A DNA stretch of 64,000 nucleotides, taken from NCBI GenBank assembly GCA_030295235.1, contig AP026126.1:372001-436000 (forward strand), given 5' to 3'. The translations under genes were made by a program, and so were the position numbers. A model generated the notes under the pieces. The model searched no databases. It worked only from the letters and a program-made list of their open reading frames with translations, and was not told the origin of the DNA. Source of the stretch: Fistulifera solaris. Lineage: Eukaryota > Bacillariophyta > Bacillariophyceae > Naviculales > Stauroneidaceae. Position 1 is the stretch's first letter, and each line of letters opens with the position of its first letter. Positions 31,808 through 41,811 of this stretch are shown here, piece after piece.

Positions 31808-32117
31808 AGAGAGCTGCCTTGCTGCAAGTAGGGGGGGGGAAGAATACTTGGAATAAGCAATCGAAATAAAAGAGGTTAAAAGTTGAAAAGTGTGTGAACG
31901 AAAAAAGAAAAAGTCATGCGCCTCGATGCATGAACCGTTGACGAAGGTTACTTAAAAAAGAACTTGTTGAAGTTTGGTCTCGAGTACATAGTATTATCAT
32001 TCACACTATCTTAAAGTGTTGAATCTTATGCGTTGAGAGCGAGATCCAACGAACAGACACTGATCACGTTTTGAAGTCTCTGCTTTTCTGCCCGTTGGAT
32101 GCTCTGTGCCAAACTGA
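31808..32117. other. Intergenic spacer
   Basis: 310 bp with a G8 run near 31830; no gene seen. Confidence 0.5.
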
Positions 32118-33299
32118 TCAGCGCGCTCCTCGCTCCCACATTTTGTGTTTCCGCCAAACAAAGGCCGCCTCCTCGTGAACGATGGCATGTCGACGTGCCA
32201 GAGCGTCCACGTCTTTATCATAACCCCCGCCCACTGTAGCTGCGATAGGAATACCAGTGGTAACGAACTTATCTAACACATAGCGATCTCTTCTGCGAAT
32301 TCCTGGTTCCGAAACCTTCAAGCGCCCCAATACATCATTTTCGTATATGTCTACTCCCGCATTGTAAATACAAAAATCCGGGTCGTACAGCCGAATCGCT
32401 TTCTCAACAGCGTCTTCTAATGCTTGCATATAGTCATCATCTTTTAAACCATCCGGCAAACCGACGTCAATTGTCGAATGAGCTTTCAACTGTGGATAAT
32501 TGGACTGACAGTGTAATGATAAAGTAATCAGCTTTCCATGCAGTGGTCCATTTTCGTCCCCAAATTGAGCCGTCCCATCTCCTTGATGAACATCACAGTC
32601 GACTATTAACACTCGTTGTTTTGGGAGAACGTGCGCCGCGACAGCAAGATCATTGAGAATGGTGTATCCGGCGCCACGGGTCATGGATGCGTGATGTGTG
32701 CCACCGGCCACGTTGGCCGCCAGACCCCACTGACACGCCAACTGACAGGCCAGTACCGTACCAGCAACTTCCAATACGGTCCGTTCGATCAGTTCCGGCC
32801 GACTGGTTTGTTCGCGAAAGCCGATGCGGCGACATTCTTCGACGGTCAGTTGACCCTCCAGAAATCGTTCGACAAAGATTGCATCAATCGGACCCGACAG
32901 CCAGCCTGTCGCAATCATGTCCTGGAAATCGAGAGGGCGAAAAAAGTGTGTATGATCTTGTACTAGAGACTTTGTGAGTGCGTGCGCGATGCGAGCAAAT
33001 TTGTTCATCTGTGAGCGTGGAAGGATGAGTGGTGAGCGTGATTACCCTATGCTCCCAACATCATGAGAACGCACCGGAAATGTGTGATTTTCGGGCCAGT
33101 TAGCAAAAGAATACTTTTCGTGGTAGACAAGAGGAGCATGGACTTGATTCTTGGCTGGATCCAGTCCGGGTCGCGAGTAAGCCAACTCGTGCGGTTGGAA
33201 CGACGAAAAGCGCCGTAGTCGAGACATCTCCTTCCAGCTTTTCGGGGAGAATGAGTGAACTAAAGCGGACGAAGACATGATAAGGGAGTAAATCCTCAT
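32118..33299 (-). CDS. HDAC11: Class IV (HDAC11-like) histone deacetylase, two exons
   Basis: Zinc-dependent deacetylase/deacylase of the HDAC11/HDA2 class. Motifs: NVAGGTHHASMTRGAGYTIL (active-site HH), VLIVDCDVHQGDGTAQF (zinc-binding Asp and His), IYNAGVDIYENDVLGRLKVS (second zinc Asp) and ATVGGGYDKDVDALA. The long frame starts MNKFARIAHALT, but the family N-terminus lies upstream: exon 1 (33299-33075) encodes APLVYHEKYSFANWPENHTF. A 66-nt intron (33074-33009, GTGCGT donor, CACAG acceptor) is removed, giving HTFP-MNKFARIA, the expected continuation. The spliced protein is about 371 residues, slightly longer than usual because of the N-terminal extension. It may act on histones or on fatty-acylated lysines, as human HDAC11 does. 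Confidence 0.9.
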
Positions 33300-33866
33300 G
33301 GTCGAGACAAGGCATCAACAATCCTATGATTGTACATATTTCACAACACACAAGGAAAAATCACAAATCACACTCTCGCAGAAAAAAAAAGAAGGGCGAG
33401 ACAAGAAAGCGGGGAAAGACGTCTTAGTCCTTTCGGTACACAAAAGGACAGCGTCACGTTTCACGAAAGCGGACAACTACCCAATAGTCGGAGTATCCAC
33501 TGTATTTGTCAGAACAGTACAATTACACAATACACTCCAGGCTTTCATGTTATACCCTCATTCAAAATGACCCGCACTATGCACACAATCTATATTTAAA
33601 TAATCTGCGTACTCCCTTCCACGTACTGTAATTTGCTTCTCCCTATCATTTATTACGGGAGAAACGGTGATAAAATTCTGCGGCGGCGTGGACTTCTACG
33701 TAGAACTTGGTACTGGAGGCGGAATTTTAACGTCGTTTCATGCAAACCCTGATGCCAATTCGTAATACCAACAATATCTCCCTCATCATTGAAAGCTTCT
33801 ACTTCACTTGAAAGAAGATACAACCGCAAGGTACTTTTCCAAAAGATGATATGAAAGAAATTCGAG
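33300..33866. other. Divergent spacer
   Basis: About 570 bp between the HDAC and GDS/SGNH-like genes. Short frames on both strands lack protein character; nothing else seen apart from a TTGGTACTGG element near 33708. Confidence 0.5.
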
Positions 33867-34828
33867 ATGATAAACATTCGCGGCAAAAACCATCGTTTCC
33901 TAGTCCCTGTCGTTCTAATGGCCATGGCGATTGTCTTGTGTTTGACTTCCAGTCAAAGTCTTCGTTCGATACCAACCAACGATATCGAAATCATTGAAAC
34001 AAAAGTCGCTCCTCCTTCACCGCGCAATCGAACCGGTACTTGGATCGGCAACACCTGGATTCCACCAGCGGGTTGGCAGTATCACACGCCCAGTGAATTG
34101 CGTCAATTGTACCGAGGCAAGAACATTTTGTGGTTGGGTGACTCGACCGGACGAAGAACCGCCATGAATATGTATGCCTTACTGCAGTGGAACAATTCAA
34201 ACTTTCTCACGACGGAGCTATCGTCGCCCAAACTAATTGATATCACCAAGCGAGGTAGCTTTGATTGCGACCAATGGCCGGACGCACACGCTCGTCCTAC
34301 GATATGTCGATCCTTGGACGGTGGCGGAACGATCACTTTCGTGCCTCTCGTGTGCCATAAGCACGTGGAAAACTTTTTTCAAAGTGCAGATACACTAAAT
34401 ATCACGCAAGATATGGATCTGATCGTTGTGGCACTCGGTATATGGGAGGTTATGCGTCCATGGGACTGCAAAGCACCCAATCGAACCCTGGATAATATTA
34501 CGATTGCCGCGATTCATAATGTGCACGAGTTTGAACGTTCGACAAAAAGAGGGTCATATGGAGAACGAGTGGCTATCCCGACCACGGATCGACGTTAACC
34601 GATGCCGTCACCAAATTGAATGAAATGGTCATGGACGTGATCGATCAAACGACAGGAGTCGATAACTCACAATTTAGCTACCTCGACTGGGGTGGTGCTG
34701 TTGAACCACGGTCAAAACCAGGAGAGCGCATCGTAGGGGATTTGAAAGCACACTACGGACTAGAGCCACGTCTCGTGCTGATTGAAATGATAACAAATCA
34801 GCTGCAAGAAGAAGGCTTTTTCGGTTGA
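33867..34828 (+). CDS. GDS/SGNH-like type II membrane protein, paralogue 2, one apparent frameshift
   Basis: Close paralogue of the gene at 15213-16301. It has a signal-anchor (RFLVPVVLMAMAIVLCLTSS), then the same domain: NRTGTWIGNTWIPPAGWQYH, ILWLGDSTGRRTAMNMYALL, DLIVVALGIWEVMRPW, then, in another frame, KRVIWRTSGYPDHGS and DWGGAVEPRSKPGERIVGDL with KAHYGLEPR. The first frame stops at 34598; one A added to the A5 run at 34544-34548 restores the alignment with the paralogue across the whole length. The stem is shorter than in paralogue 1. It is probably a Golgi/ER luminal enzyme acting on glycans; the substrate is unknown. The break looks like an assembly indel because both sides are well conserved. 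Confidence 0.65.
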
Positions 34829-35573
34829 GAATCATTTGGTTTTCGCAATCAAAAGCTACGTTTGGAATACGCAACAACTCGCATCGCGTAAATGAGGCGG
34901 AAAGTGGAGTTACGGCACGCTTTGATGCTGTAAATGAGCTAGAGTTGGTAGCACTAGCAAATGTGATTATTTGCACATGACAAAGCATCAAATTTATTGA
35001 GTTAGATTCATTAGCATCCACGGATCGGAATCAGAGCGTCTCTCATTATTATTTCCTCGTTCAAATCCGGGTCTGAAATTACGGGTGAGTGGGACAAGCT
35101 TGAGTGGGATTTGGTTTTGCCTTCTCGTTGCTCTGTTACCATTGATGTCAAAAGGATGAAATGAATCAACGCAATTTATTCCAATTCATTGCTTTATTAT
35201 CATCAATAACGATAACACTGACACAAGCGCAACCAATGAATTTAATGGCTTATATTCCAATAAAGAAAAAACATGGAAATGGAAGACATTTCCCGTGACT
35301 GAAAGCAAGTTGAGTCGGAATTTCGTACCCCTTCTCTTCACGCTATAGAAACCATTAATTATTGACCTCAGTAGCGCTATCCTTAAGCGAACATTCGGCA
35401 ATCGATCGACATGAACAACAACATGAATTTATTGGCAATATCTGTTCTGTTGATGTGTTTCTAATGATTTATAGGTTTTCGTGTGCTCTACGATCGCCAA
35501 TCGATGATTCATCAGCAAAAGAGTCGTCATGTGCGGATAATTACCGTTGCCGTAGAAAGGTAGGATACAAAGA
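34829..35573. other. Intergenic spacer with a possible micro-ORF
   Basis: About 745 bp. The only item of note is a 45-codon frame with a signal-peptide-like start (35161-35298) and a similar but immediately truncated start at 35411. Confidence 0.4.
35161..35298 (+). CDS. Possible small secreted peptide, 45 aa
   Basis: ATG at 35161 opens MNQRNLFQFIALLSSITITL followed by TQAQP, a textbook signal peptide with a plausible cleavage after TQA, leaving a short basic peptide (IPIKKKHGNGRHFP). The frame is short enough to be chance, and the region is AT-rich, which favours hydrophobic codons. Low confidence. Confidence 0.2.
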   Translation: MNQRNLFQFIALLSSITITLTQAQPMNLMAYIPIKKKHGNGRHFP

Positions 35574-36893
35574 ATGAGCGAACAATCAACACAAGATTTC
35601 TCTGCTTCGTCATCGTACCTCGACGACGACAGCAATCTCCCTGGCTTCATCGCAAAGTCTTTGTACCAACTGATGAATCTCCCTAAAAACATTGACAACG
35701 AGCCAGCCTTTCGAATTGTGAAAATACCGGTATCAGCTCAACAAAAAGTTTGGATTCTTCAGCTGCCGCCCTGTGAAAATGTAGCATGGAGATCCGGTCT
35801 CGACGAGGGAAATCATCATGTTGTCATTCGATTATGGAAGAGCAGCGGCACTTGGTGGAATTGTAACTCTCCATCCGCCCAAATACAGCGATTAGCACTT
35901 TCCGAAGTTACTGCCTATCGGATCGCTCATCGGCTATTGTCGGAGTTACGGATCCCTCGTGTCTTGCATTTCGAGGCCGCTCCACAACCGTGGGCCATTT
36001 TCGAATGTGTAGGTCCCTACTCCCAACAATGCATTTCGTGGGATACATCGTTTCTGGATTCAATGATTCATGTACGTCACGAGTTTGGTTTCGATGAACC
36101 GCATCCGCGATGGGGCCGTTTGCCGATTGAATCATGTGAACAGTATGGTGAAATGTTGCTACATCAAGTGGTGATACCACTACACCGTCACTGGCAAAGT
36201 CAAACCTACAAGGATGCGGTGGGCTTGTTCGGTTTTGCGAAAGAAAGTTCGACGCCAGGATTGCGGTACAGTGATATGATTCAAACATATCAGCACTTTC
36301 TGAACGACCTTCTGCTTCCCACTATAAGTCAACAATTACCCTTCATACAGAATGCAATCGTATTGCTACAACAGACCGTAAAGCGTCTGGAAATGGAAGC
36401 AGCGAAACACGGACTCATGAAAATACAAGACTCCTCTACTTCTCCCTTCTGCGTGCCTTGTCATATGGACTTACAGCCTCAAAATCTCATGTTTATCTTT
36501 TCTGATCCAGCGACCCAACCAAGGATTGTATCAGTCCTGGATTGGGAGGATGCGGCTTATGCGGATTGTCGATTCGAACTGCTCATGATGGGGCGGAAAG
36601 TGATGGCCCATCGACAACAAGCGGACCGCATCTGGAAATCGTACGAAGAAATTATGGGCGTTGTCTTGGGCCCCATCGAGCCGTGGCTCCGTCTAGAAAC
36701 AACGCACAGTTTGGTATCACTGCTGTTGCAAGTAGTCGCAAGAGGAGGAGGAAAGAAGTCGTGGGAGCAGCTGCCAGATATTCAGCAAAAAATAGTTCGA
36801 GAATTCCAGCGACTAGAGGGATTGGGATGGGAGTTTTCTTCCAGTATCCAAAACGAGATACTTTTTGATTTAGCGAATTGCGAGCGAGAGTAA
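35574..36893 (+). CDS. APH/choline-kinase-fold small-molecule kinase-like protein
   Basis: The 439-residue frame has an aminoglycoside-phosphotransferase-type kinase fold. The nucleotide/catalytic part is VPCHMDLQPQNLMFIF (HxDLxxxN catalytic loop) followed by VSVLDWEDAAYADCRFELLM, where DWE supplies the metal-binding Asp. The N-lobe includes HHVVIRLWKSSG and VTAYRIAHRLLSELRIPRVL, which resembles the lysine strand and helix. Members phosphorylate small hydroxylated compounds (choline, sugars, homoserine, antibiotics). The substrate is not predictable, and antibiotic resistance should not be inferred. No intron, no frame break; the Met at 35574 is the first in the frame. Confidence 0.7.
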   Translation: MSEQSTQDFSASSSYLDDDSNLPGFIAKSLYQLMNLPKNIDNEPAFRIVKIPVSAQQKVWILQLPPCENVAWRSGLDEGNHHVVIRLWKSSGTWWNCNSPSAQIQRLALSEVTAYRIAHRLLSELRIPRVLHFEAAPQPWAIFECVGPYSQQCISWDTSFLDSMIHVRHEFGFDEPHPRWGRLPIESCEQYGEMLLHQVVIPLHRHWQSQTYKDAVGLFGFAKESSTPGLRYSDMIQTYQHFLNDLLLPTISQQLPFIQNAIVLLQQTVKRLEMEAAKHGLMKIQDSSTSPFCVPCHMDLQPQNLMFIFSDPATQPRIVSVLDWEDAAYADCRFELLMMGRKVMAHRQQADRIWKSYEEIMGVVLGPIEPWLRLETTHSLVSLLLQVVARGGGKKSWEQLPDIQQKIVREFQRLEGLGWEFSSSIQNEILFDLANCERE

Positions 36894-37023
36894 GTGACTC
36901 TATTCAGAACCGCTTGTTATCCCTTAGCTTCTATTCTACTTTCATCCTCGCCAGACTCTTCCTCGTATGTGGCGTGAGGAGGAGACACCACGTTCTCTGC
37001 AGCTGCTGAATGCTCCTCTTTTG

Positions 37024-38682
37024 TTAAATGGAACAAGACCTTTTTTCGAAGTAATGCGCTATTTCAGCTGCTGTTGCTCGCTCTTTTGGATCGGCTCTGT
37101 AACACAGCTTCATAGCGTGTCGAATGGCGACTGCTGCTGGATCAGTGGTTTTGTCGTAGGGGGGCGGTATTGCAGGCGGAGTGCCAGTTGCAACGATTGA
37201 TCGCACTTCTTTTAGGCGCTCCGGTTTCATTTTTCCTCTCGGTGAATGTGTGGTCAGGGTATGGAAAGAATATTACCAAGCGCGTATACGTCGACCTTTT
37301 CATCGACAAGAATGTCGTTGGTTGTAGCATTCATTTCTTCCGGAGCTCTCCACCACGGTTCGTGGAGACGTGCCGGAAAGCCACAAGTTTCATTAGTTTC
37401 TGGATCATAATGTAAAAATTCCGCAATGTTGAAGTCATTCAGCTTCGGTTTGCCTCCTTCAAAGAGAGCGACATTCCTAGGATTTATGTCATAGTGAGAT
37501 AATGTAGGAACCGTGTCAGAATCGATACCGTGGACATCCGCTAAGCCGACAGCCACACTCGTTGCCATTTTTAGTTTCATGAGATAGGCTTGAGGAGTTT
37601 GGTCATGTCCGCGAAGCCGGCGATTGAATACTTCTAACGATTGAACACCTTCGTAAGGAAAGTTCGCCAGCTCGTTGATGGCGGAATTTCCGCAGGCACC
37701 GTAGACATCGACCACAAAAGGACTTCGTGTCAATCGCTCCATTGCCACGGCATCTCTACGATGAAGCTCATAGTACTCGCGTTTGTATTCACGCTCAATG
37801 CGCAGCGTTTTCAGTACAAGAGATTCCGTAGGAACATCTTTGTCATAACTCCTTCGATCCAATCGCCATGTCGTTCGAAACCATCCTTCACCCAACACCG
37901 TCAGTTCTTCTTCCAGATCCATTGATCGCTTAAAAGCTTCCGGTAAGGCGGCATGCAACTGCAGCTCGTGTAAATTGTTGCAAGTAGGAAAGGATTTCGT
38001 TTGCCATTCCGCCCGTGGCTGACATCGACTTGTCGTATAGTCGATGGGCTGCCAGTCATCGAGCGCATCGTTTTCGTAGGAACGTAAGGAATGCATCATG
38101 GTTTCGTCCACTTGATACGATTGACCCAAGGGAGAAGACGCATCCCACGCTCCCAACAAAAGTGCACCCTCGCGGAGGCGACACGTTCTTTGGATGGCTG
38201 CTCCACCACGAAAACACCGTGGATCTACTGGATCTTTGTTGTCGTAACTGAGGAATCCCTCGTGTATCCTCCATGGCACTCGACCACCACCAATACAGGG
38301 ACACCGTGCTCATCACCAGCGAACACACGGTCGACATGAGCAAAATGAGAATTAAAAGACTTGCCAGAGTCCATTTTCGGGGTCGACACAATTGCCATCG
38401 ACGTCGGCTCGTGTCACCGGGGAATACGGCTCCGGACGACCGGTGGGTAGGTGTGCCCTGGATTGTTGCGATAGAAGGAGATGAGGATGGTGATGCGGAA
38501 AAGAATAGATTTTTGGCGTGTCTTTGGCGTACGCCTCGAGAATTGGGTGTATTCGACACGGGAGAAACGTCCGGTTTGTTAAGTGTTTTGGAGGGATCCT
38601 CCGTATCCTCGATTTTCTTCTCGCCGTAGGAGCTATCTCCGTCCGATTTTGCGTTCTTCTGCGATTGAATACTGCGAAACAT
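37024..38682 (-). CDS. Membrane-anchored atypical protein kinase, two apparent frameshifts
   Basis: N-terminal 100 residues are Ser-rich and disordered, then one membrane helix (KWTLASLLILILLMSTVCSL). A linker leads to a kinase domain: VLGEGWFRTTWR (Gly-loop region), SLVLKTLRIE (probable ATP-binding Lys), LSHYDINPRNVAL (catalytic loop), KLNDFNIAEF (Mg loop), WRAPEEM (APE) and KVDVYALGNIL. The canonical HRDxKxxN reads HYDINPRN and DFG reads DFN, so catalysis is uncertain, although the catalytic and Mg Asp residues remain. The frame changes near 38290-38350 (extra base, possibly in CCC) and at the AAA run 37265-37267 (missing base; NIL-FHTLTTHSPRGKMKPERL), after which YRADPKERATAAEIAHYF is the normal domain end. 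Topology suggests a receptor-like kinase with a short luminal or cytosolic N-terminus. Confidence 0.75.
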
Positions 38683-39339
38683 TATGTTCTTCGAAAAATT
38701 TTTGTGCAGCGAAGCAAAGATATGTGCGAAAATGGGTGCGATGGATGTACAATCGGCGGAGATTGAGAGACAATAAGTGCGCTTTACAAGGACGCCGCTT
38801 TGCTCAGACCTACGTAACGCCTACTTTGAGCTTGTCTTGTTTGTGAAAGCTACTGTTTGTAAATGTACACCGATTTTTTCTTTACAAAATGTCGTCGAAA
38901 TGAAGAAATGTAAATAGTATACTTGGTACCTGGTAGACGTTCCCTTCGTCAAGAGTTCGGGACAGCACAAATCACAAATAAAATGCAGCCGTCAATCGTT
39001 CGAGGTGGAAAAACGGGAGACGGGATCGTCACGTGTGGTTTTGGTGGTTGAGGCTTTAGTATACATTGAAATTGTATATAGTAGTCTGATCCGGTTTTCA
39101 CCATTTTTATACAGGGAACTCGATTGAGAAAGCTAACGGTAATAAACGATATCTTTATTTCCGTTGCATTGTACACGAATGCATTATTTCGACCTCGGCC
39201 GGCGCAAATAGGCGAGAAGATGTCGCAGCCCTCGATCGCTCCGCATTTGGCTCTTTCGCCGTCTTTTGGTGAAATCAATCGACGACGACAATTAAAGTCT
39301 ACCCATTCACTGCTATTCGAAATACACATTCGTTTAATC
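38683..39339. other. Divergent spacer
   Basis: About 660 bp between the kinase and V-ATPase G genes, with a TTGGTACCTGGTAG element at 38921-38934. A minus-strand frame (38949-39374) overlaps the V-ATPase start and is rejected as coding. Confidence 0.5.
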
Positions 39340-39794
39340 ATGGCTGATTCAGGAACAGGAATCAAAGAGCTCATGGCCGCGGAAACGCGAGCATCTCAAA
39401 TTGTCGCGGAAGCACGAACTGGTACGTTAACGAAAATGCTTCGCCCGGTGCGGTAGTGTTTGCGTTTTCGCCTCACGACGCTTTTTTTTCAATAGGACGA
39501 GGCGATCGCATGAAACAAGCCAAAGTGGAGGCACAGAGCTTGATTGACGCTTATCGGGGAGAAAAGCAAGAAGAATTCAACAACATGGTACTTTCCACGG
39601 GTGGGTCGCAGGGTAATGCTTCGGCTAAACTCCAGGCCGAGACGGCCAAAGAAATTAAGGCGATGGAAGTGAGTTTTCAAAAGAATGCACAAAAGGCTAT
39701 TGATGTATTGCTCAGCAAGTGCTGTGAAGTGTCTTTGGAAGTTCCGACCGCACGAGTTCGTTCGACGCAAAAGAACGCCGGTGTTGTTTCTTAA
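39340..39794 (+). CDS. VMA10: V-type proton ATPase subunit G, two exons
   Basis: Subunit G forms, with subunit E, the peripheral stalk of the vacuolar proton pump. Exon 1 encodes MADSGTGIKELMAAETRASQ and IVAEARTG; exon 2 continues RGDRMKQAKVEAQSLIDAYR and ends with a coiled-coil helix (SAKLQAETAKEIKAMEVSFQ). The intron is 39422-39495 (74 nt, GTACGT donor, TTCAATAG acceptor); the spliced protein is 126 residues, the usual family length. The start Met at 39340 is the family start; the open sequence upstream is 5' untranslated. The conserved N-terminal block (LL/LMAAE..A..IV..AR) is intact. Confidence 0.93.
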
Positions 39795-40215
39795 TAATAT
39801 TATGTAAAGGCGATTTCTATTCTCCTCGGCACGCGACATATGATTTCTGTTTTGTTTGTGATTATTCTAGTGGGAAGTTATAGGCAAATTACCATGATTT
39901 TTCAGCATTGCCTCGTGAACGAAGAGAACGTGCTTTTTGTAGCCAGGATTTTTTTGTCGCATCTCTCGCCACGTTTCGAGTGTTTACCTGGAAAGATCCT
40001 CAATTAGACTATTCAAGTCGGAATTTTCTTGGATTAGTGCTATTGCTTAAACGTCTGGCTCCAACTTTGCAAAAGTGCCCGTATCTCGAATTGATAGTCG
40101 TCCAAAAAAGCAATTACACCGTCCGCATTCGTTCTGATAATAAACAAAGAAATGTAACAAATATTTAGGAAACTGGGCATATAGTCTTAATTTCTATTCC
40201 TTCCCAATGGCGAAA
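39795..40215. other. Spacer between convergent genes
   Basis: About 420 bp; the plus-strand frame at 39908-40168 shows no domain and is not called. Confidence 0.5.
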
Positions 40216-41273
40216 TCATCCCCTCGGAGTCGCAAAACCAAATTGCGTATTATCAAAGGGTTCCGGCAAGGGCTGCTTGGTGAGAGCCTCTGCTCTGGCT
40301 TTGGTCTCTGCAAACATTGGATGGGTAAAATAACGTTCTCCGAAAGAAGGAATGATACATACAGCTACTTTGTCTTGGTTTCAGGACGAGAGCAAACCTG
40401 CACCGCAGCCTCCACAATTGCCCCCGACGAGACCCCGGTGGGCAACCCCATCATCCACAATTTGAACGTCATTGCCTCGGCTATACTCGAGTGCACCGCA
40501 ACAACTTCATCCAAAAGAGTAATATCCAAAACCTCAGGAACTAAACCCGCTCCTATCCCCTGTATCCTGTGAGGACCTTGGGGTCCGATCTTAGTTCCGC
40601 CTCGAGCTTCCGTAATCAGCATTTGTTCTTGCGGTTCGACTGCTACTGTATACAACTCCGGTTTCAGTGGCGGGCAGTCAAATTCTGTGCATCCCTTGAT
40701 GTATTGCGATACACCTGTGACAGTTCCCCCGGTCCCAACTCCTGCCACGAATATGTCAATAGTGCCCTCTGTATCACGCCAGATTTCCGGTCCCGTCGTC
40801 TCTCGGTGGATCGCCGGATTGGCGGGGTTGACAAACTGATTGAGCATGACACCCTTCCCGCCCAGCTCTTGCAAAATTTCGTGGGCCTTGGCCAATGCCC
40901 CGTGTACGACGGTTTCTTTGGGTGTCAAGACGACTTCGGCCCCCAACGCCAATAGCATCATGCGCCTTTCGACGCTCATGGTTTCCGGCATGGTGAGAAT
41001 GCAACGGTAGCCACGTTCGCGGGCAATAAAGGCGAGAGCAATGCCGGTGTTCCCCGAAGTCGCCTCCACGAGAACGGATTTTCCCGGAATAAGGAGGCCG
41101 TCTTTTTCGGCTCGATCAATCATGCTTTTGCCCAAACGATCCTTGACGGAACTACAAGGACCGAGGGATTCCATCTTGCCCAGGAGAGTAGCATTGTGAT
41201 TCGGAACGAGGCTGGAAAGGTCAAGTAAGGGAGTGTCACCGACCAAGTCGGAAGGACGAGCTGCGACGCGCAT
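40216..41273 (-). CDS. Cysteine synthase (O-acetylserine (thiol)lyase), one apparent frameshift
   Basis: PLP enzyme making cysteine from O-acetylserine and sulfide. Motifs: VGDTPLLDLSSL, GPCSSVKDRLGKSMIDRAE (PLP-binding Lys in SVKDR), VEATSGNTGIALAFIA, MPETMSVERRMMLLALGAEV, NPANPAIHRETTGPEIW and the phosphate-binding VGTGGTVTGV. The long frame ends at 40365 just after AAVQVCSRPE; with one base added in the TTT run at 40379-40381 it continues NQDKVAVCIIPSFGERYFTH (the conserved IPSFGERY), ending at 40216 with EPFDNTQFGFATPRG. The N-terminus starts directly with the enzyme domain, so this looks like a cytosolic form without organelle presequence. Cystathionine beta-synthase is less likely because the regulatory C-terminal domain is absent. 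Confidence 0.9.
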
Positions 41274-41811
41274 AATTCGAAAAGGAAGGTTGATGATGAT
41301 GCTATTACTGTCGTTGTGTGACGCTAAAACAAAATGGGAAGATGATTCTCATGGAAATTATCTTTCCCACGATCCTTTGAGAAGCGCAGAATGGGATGAT
41401 GATACATGCATGAGAACGCCTGAGAAGTCTGTTTTCAACCGCGCGTTGTAGATGATGAACTCCCACGAAATGATTGTTCTTGGTAAATTTCAACAAAGAT
41501 ATTGGCACTGTGGCCCTGTTGATGAAGTTCCCATTACCCTCATGTGTTAACTTGCTGCGAAATGATAAGTATTTTGAGAATGCCTTCGAGTTTTTCATTG
41601 CAATCATCAATGTTTGGTACCGGAAGGTCACTTATTTTCCTATATAACATAGTTTTTTCTTAACTGACATTTCTCACAACTCGACCAGAAAGTACCTTTG
41701 TTGAATTTTCTGCTTCCTCATTTATCATGATCGCAAACCCAAGCGGACATTAATCAACAACTGCAAACAATACTCGCAAATAACAATAATTGATTACCAG
41801 CTTGCAACCTA
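41274..41811. other. Divergent spacer
   Basis: About 540 bp between outward-facing genes, with a GGTACCGG element at 41617; no gene seen. Confidence 0.5.

Noticed and set aside
35056-35072. B-box-like GTTCAAATCC suggesting a tRNA gene
   Set aside because: No acceptor-stem pairing, no matching A box at proper distance and no cloverleaf could be formed.
38949-39374. 141-codon minus-strand frame
   Set aside because: It overlaps the start of the V-ATPase G gene on the other strand and reads as non-protein sequence.
39908-40168. 86-codon plus-strand frame between convergent genes
   Set aside because: No domain, and most of it lies in a 3' untranslated region.
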